A stretch of 64,000 bases of DNA from JAIVGV01 sp032229975 (lineage in GTDB: Bacteria > Acidobacteriota > Blastocatellia > Pyrinomonadales > Pyrinomonadaceae): positions 62,001 through 126,000 of the forward strand of contig JAVXVG010000001.1 of NCBI GenBank assembly GCA_032229975.1, written 5' to 3'. Of this stretch, positions 60,849-64,000 are shown one piece after another (the stretch's first letter is position 1; the number at the start of each line of letters is the position of its first letter). A program made the translations under genes and the position numbers. Under the pieces are notes generated by a model, which searched no databases, was not told the DNA's origin, and saw nothing but the letters and a program-made list of their open reading frames with translations.

Positions 60849-61694
60849 TTAAGCCTCCACCGTCCAAGGCACAGGCTCTGGTAGGACTCCATGACGCTTA
60901 GCCCAGCGCTGCAACGCCCACGGCGTCGTGTCAACGTCGCGGTATCCGCCCAGAAGCTGCCGGGTGATCGGATCAACGCGCCGCAGAAGCCGCTCGTCCG
61001 GCACGTCTAAGTACACCTCCGGCTTCATCCAACGGTAAGAGTAGCCGTAGATCAAAACCTTTGAGACACGTTTGCTCCGGTTCGGCGCGGCGGTGTGAAA
61101 GATTCGGTTCTCGAAGAGGACTGCGTCGCCCGCGTTCAGCCTCAAGTCGCACAACTGCGTGTCGCGCGGGTCAACCTCGCCTTTCGGGATGACGAGGGCA
61201 TCGGTCTTTAGATGGCTTCCGCGCGCGAACAGAGTCATGCCGGAGTTGGGCCGTTGAAAATCCGTCAGACAGTAACAGACCTTAATGCCCGCACGCGGCA
61301 GGCCCCGGTGGCCGAGGTCTTTGGGCATACGAATGTCGCGGTGCCACCCGCGCCGGAAGGGCGGAGCATCGGGGTCTTCGGGCCTTTTGTAAATGAGCGC
61401 GGTGGAGTGGAGATGAATGTTCGGGCCAAGCAACTGCACGACGAGCGGAACGGCACGCGAGTTGGATACCAACTCCAACATGGCCTCGTCTTCGAGCAAG
61501 CCCGGACGCAAATCGAGGTGATTATACTCGGCTCTGTCGCGTAGCTCCGGCTTGTCGAGGAAAGACTGCGCGCGCCTGTCGCCCGCCGCAGTCAGACACT
61601 CGATAGTCTCAGCGTCGAGCGCGTCGCGCACGACCAGAAAGCCGTCCTCGTCGAACGACTGTCGCTGCTCCGGCATGAGGGGAACAAAATCCAC
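60849..61694 (-). CDS. Phytanoyl-CoA dioxygenase (PhyH) family protein
   Basis: 281 residues. Iron site H118-R-D120 in GWHRDIRMP and distal H200 in FENRIFHTAAPNRS, with R206/R209 for 2-oxoglutarate. N-terminal QSFDEDGFLVVRDAL and LHSTALIYKRPE follow the PhyH pattern. Non-haem iron, 2-oxoglutarate-dependent; PhyH enzymes in natural-product clusters hydroxylate, halogenate or cyclise. Located between methyltransferases 1 and 2. Confidence 0.92.
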   Translation of the reverse strand: MDFVPLMPEQRQSFDEDGFLVVRDALDAETIECLTAAGDRRAQSFLDKPELRDRAEYNHLDLRPGLLEDEAMLELVSNSRAVPLVVQLLGPNIHLHSTALIYKRPEDPDAPPFRRGWHRDIRMPKDLGHRGLPRAGIKVCYCLTDFQRPNSGMTLFARGSHLKTDALVIPKGEVDPRDTQLCDLRLNAGDAVLFENRIFHTAAPNRSKRVSKVLIYGYSYRWMKPEVYLDVPDERLLRRVDPITRQLLGGYRDVDTTPWALQRWAKRHGVLPEPVPWTVEA

Positions 61695-61783
61695 TAGCGT
61701 TATCCTTTTCGCGTCTTCCTCCGAAATGTTTCAAAGTGTTGGGTGAGCGATAGCGGCGTGTGTTCAACCGGCGCGGCGACGCT

Positions 61784-62581
61784 TCACGCCCGGCCCTTCG
61801 CCCGCGACTTTCTGATGACGCAGCAATGCTGCATCTCGTTGTTGACGGGGGGCAGAATAGTAGCATGCGGGAATAGCGACTTCATATATCTCGCGGTGTG
61901 AAAGACGTGATAGGTCTTCTGCTGCTCCGGCTCGTAAGGTCGAACGTCGTCGGTCTCGATATACAGGTCGTTACTGTTCACGAGCGTAAACCATTCGGCG
62001 TTTCGCGCCCTTTCGGCGAGGCTGCGCGCTTCGGCGTCTGAGATGTTGCCTCTCTCGACTTCAAGGTCGAGCCGCCACTGAAAGTTATTACCGCCGGAAG
62101 GCCCCGGCCACGAAAAACAATAAGGGTCAATGAAGGTGAATGCCAGCGCGCCGTCGTCGGACAGTACGCCTTCGAGTTGTTCGACCAACTGAAGCATATC
62201 GGCGCGCGACGTGTTCGTGAAGACCGAGAATGCGACTATGTAATCGAACGTCCGGCCCATGTCGGGGAGCGGCAGGTTCGGGACTCCGCGCGGGTTAAAG
62301 AAGAAGCAGTGGCGGTTGTAAAAACTCCAATGCGACTTCGGGTACATTGCCTGACCCGCCTTGATCGAGTCTTTGTCCACGTCGAGACACCAGTAGCGTT
62401 CTTCTTCGATGGTCGAATTCGGGTCTCGCAAAATATTGCCGACGTTCCCCCCGAAGTCCAACACGTTTTTCCCGCTCCAGACACGCTCGCCCAACTGCAG
62501 GGAGAAATATGTGAACTGGCCCAATCTGATCGAGGTGAATGTCACGTTCGTCTTCTCGGCGGCGGCGTCACGCTCCAGCAC
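61784..62581 (-). CDS. SAM-dependent methyltransferase, paralogue 2
   Basis: 265 residues. Same layout as paralogue 1: NVLDFGGNVGNIL, WCLDVDKDSI, FDYIVAFSVFTNTSRADM, ALAFTFIDPYC, and the tail TILPPVNNEMQHCCVIRKS. The start (ATG 62581) overlaps the 3' end of the GT2 gene by 14 bp, so the two are translationally linked. Confidence 0.88.
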   Translation of the reverse strand: MLERDAAAEKTNVTFTSIRLGQFTYFSLQLGERVWSGKNVLDFGGNVGNILRDPNSTIEEERYWCLDVDKDSIKAGQAMYPKSHWSFYNRHCFFFNPRGVPNLPLPDMGRTFDYIVAFSVFTNTSRADMLQLVEQLEGVLSDDGALAFTFIDPYCFSWPGPSGGNNFQWRLDLEVERGNISDAEARSLAERARNAEWFTLVNSNDLYIETDDVRPYEPEQQKTYHVFHTARYMKSLFPHATILPPVNNEMQHCCVIRKSRAKGRA

Positions 62582-63428
62582 TTTCGTATTGCGCGAGTTG
62601 TTGGGCAGTAGCGAAGCGGCAGCGTTCCAGCTCGGCGGCCATCTCTTCGCGCAGGCTGTTTAGCCTGAGCGTCCTTTCCAATATCTTCAGCTTGAGGCGC
62701 AGCACGCCGATCTCTTGTGCGTGTGTGAGAGGCTTTCCGGGGCACGCGCGTCCGGGACGCGTGCCGTCGTCGAATCGCCTGATGTGCGTCCAAACTTCCG
62801 GCAGCACGACGACGCGGCACTCGTTATAGATTCGCATCTCCAACTCCCAATCCTCACCCGCGATCACGTCTTCGGGAAACAGCGGCTCGCCCAGACGAGA
62901 TAGCGCGCTGCGACGCACCGTGAAAGAACAGATGGTGATTGTGTTCCGCCAGTGGCCCCACAGCCACGGGCACTCGTCTAGCGAGCGCACCTGCCCGCCC
63001 GTCGCCGCAAGCAACCCGTTGCCCTCAAACCGTGTTCGCTCGGCGGGCCGCCCCTCCTCGAACGTCAGGCTGTCCGAAACGACTGCTTCGGCGTCGGGGA
63101 AGCGCTCGAAGACGCGTAGTTCCGCGTCGAGCTTAGCGGGCAGCCAGAGGTCGTCAGAGTCGAGGAACGCGATCAACTCTCCGCTCGCCTCGCGTGCGCC
63201 CGCGTTTCGCGCCGCGCCGATGCCGCCGCGTCGCGGCATACGCAGCACGTTGACGCGCGTGCCGAAGCGTCGCGCTAGTTGGCCCGCCGTGTCGTCCGTG
63301 GAGCCGTCGTCAACCACGATCACCTCGACGTGCGCGTCCATTTGTGCAAGGGCGCTTTCAACCGCCTCGCACACAAGCCGCGCACGATTCCACGTCGGGA
63401 TCACGACGGACAAGAGAGGGCTTTCCAT
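62568..63428 (-). CDS. Family 2 glycosyltransferase
   Basis: 286 residues. GT-A fold: LSVVIPTWNRARLVCEAVESAL (1st strand), VEVIVVDDGSTDDT, GIGAARNAGAREASGELIAFLDSDDLW with the DXD (DSDD ~92-95), and a later GEDWELEMRI catalytic-base region. Inverting transferase using a nucleotide sugar; the C-terminal ~60 residues are a coiled-coil-like helix. Sits between methyltransferases 2 and 3. Confidence 0.93.
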   Translation of the reverse strand: MESPLLSVVIPTWNRARLVCEAVESALAQMDAHVEVIVVDDGSTDDTAGQLARRFGTRVNVLRMPRRGGIGAARNAGAREASGELIAFLDSDDLWLPAKLDAELRVFERFPDAEAVVSDSLTFEEGRPAERTRFEGNGLLAATGGQVRSLDECPWLWGHWRNTITICSFTVRRSALSRLGEPLFPEDVIAGEDWELEMRIYNECRVVVLPEVWTHIRRFDDGTRPGRACPGKPLTHAQEIGVLRLKLKILERTLRLNSLREEMAAELERCRFATAQQLAQYESAGA

Positions 63429-63439
63429 TCAGACTCCCA

Positions 63440-64000
63440 TCAGGAAAGACTTGTCGGTGGTGACACTGCGGGCCGGTGTATCAGGCAGCAGTGCTGCATC
63501 TCGCGGTTGACCGGGGGCAGGATCGTCGCGCCGGGAAACTCCCGTCGTAAGAATTCCACCGAGTAATAAACGTTATAGGTCACACAGTCCTGCTCTTCGT
63601 CGGGCCAGTTGCCGTTGTGATCGACGTAAAGCTCCGACCCGTTCACGAGAGCGCACCAATCCGCGTCGCGGCTTCGCCGCACCAACCCTTCAACGTCGAG
63701 CGCGGGATTCGTTGCGCGAGTCTTTTCCAAACGCCAACGCAGGTTGCTCCCTCCGTAGGTGTCGGGCCAAGAGTTGTAATGAGGGTCTATGAACGTGAAG
63801 GCTAGAGTGCCGCCCGGCGCGAGATGTGACTGTAGTTGCCCGACAAGGTCGCGCATCTCTTCGCGCGTGGTGTGTGTGAACACGGAGTAAGCGAGTATCA
63901 AATGAAACTCCGTTCCCATGTCTGGGATCGGAAGGCCGGCGACGCCGCCGGGGTTGAACGAACAGTTGTAACGGTCGTAATGAATCCAGTGGGCCTTTGG
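63440..64000 (-). CDS. SAM-dependent methyltransferase, paralogue 3 (cut by window edge)
   Basis: The frame is open to base 64000, so the N-terminus (including motif I) is outside. Visible part: HWIHYDRYNCSFNPGG, FHLILAYSVFTHTTREEM, TLAFTFIDPHY and the same family tail TILPPVNREMQHCCLIHR, then a short Pro/Ser tail. Only ~187 residues remain. Confidence 0.88.
   Translation of the reverse strand, partial: PKAHWIHYDRYNCSFNPGGVAGLPIPDMGTEFHLILAYSVFTHTTREEMRDLVGQLQSHLAPGGTLAFTFIDPHYNSWPDTYGGSNLRWRLEKTRATNPALDVEGLVRRSRDADWCALVNGSELYVDHNGNWPDEEQDCVTYNVYYSVEFLRREFPGATILPPVNREMQHCCLIHRPAVSPPTSLS

Overview
The window looks like a chromosomal segment of a GC-rich, Gram-negative-type bacterium. Acidobacteriota (Blastocatellia-like) is my best guess. 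It rests on general style only: YCF48-type propeller proteins, zinc-ribbon/response-regulator fusions, large secreted proteins with haem motifs, and spacers filled with self-complementary 'word' repeats. No rRNA is present to settle it.

Layout. Positions 1-11663 are ordinary chromosome: the 3' end of gltX, two SnoaL-like secreted proteins, a subtilase, an HD-GYP sensor, msrB, hutI, an esterase and an unknown anchored protein. A probable small RNA gene with its own promoter and terminator lies between hutI and msrB. Positions 11699-13197 hold a foreign island with integron attC sites but no integrase (a CALIN); it carries an AT-rich membrane protein and a VOC-fold protein. Positions 13208-42166 are again core chromosome: UvrD-type helicase, ybaB-recR, pyrE-like, NUDIX, GHMP kinase, DedA, ROK kinase, an AT-richer Abi_alpha/DUF4393 gene, lepA, a Rad50-like ATPase overlapping an RNase HI gene, a YCF48 double propeller, a cupin plus a bacterial GH47 mannosidase, a zinc-ribbon/receiver protein, a gluzincin-TPR protein, a 1317-residue tri-CXXCH secreted protein, tRNA-Ser and yggT. 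SRP RNA and dnaX follow (42263-44995), then a decayed brnT/brnA toxin-antitoxin pair.

From 45796 to the end of the window (64000) the character changes. A fused DHQ dehydratase/shikimate dehydrogenase is followed by an acyl-CoA-dehydrogenase-like flavoprotein, a ten-helix transporter fused to a low-molecular-weight protein tyrosine phosphatase, three glycosyltransferases and a GINT1-like beta-propeller on the + strand. On the - strand come RidA, a Rossmann-fold protein, an ATP-grasp ligase, a 2OG-Fe(II) oxygenase, two duplicated LLM flavin monooxygenases, three paralogous methyltransferases, a PhyH dioxygenase and a family-2 glycosyltransferase. I read this as one specialised-metabolite or decorated-glycan biosynthetic locus. 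It has no PKS or NRPS, its product is unknown, and it continues past the right edge. It is the best candidate for an undescribed system here.

Intergenic DNA is unusually structured. Many spacers contain 7-15 bp words repeated in tandem and then again in inverse complement, so that the spacer can fold back on itself. Several terminators share the same AAAGCCCGCGCG stem.
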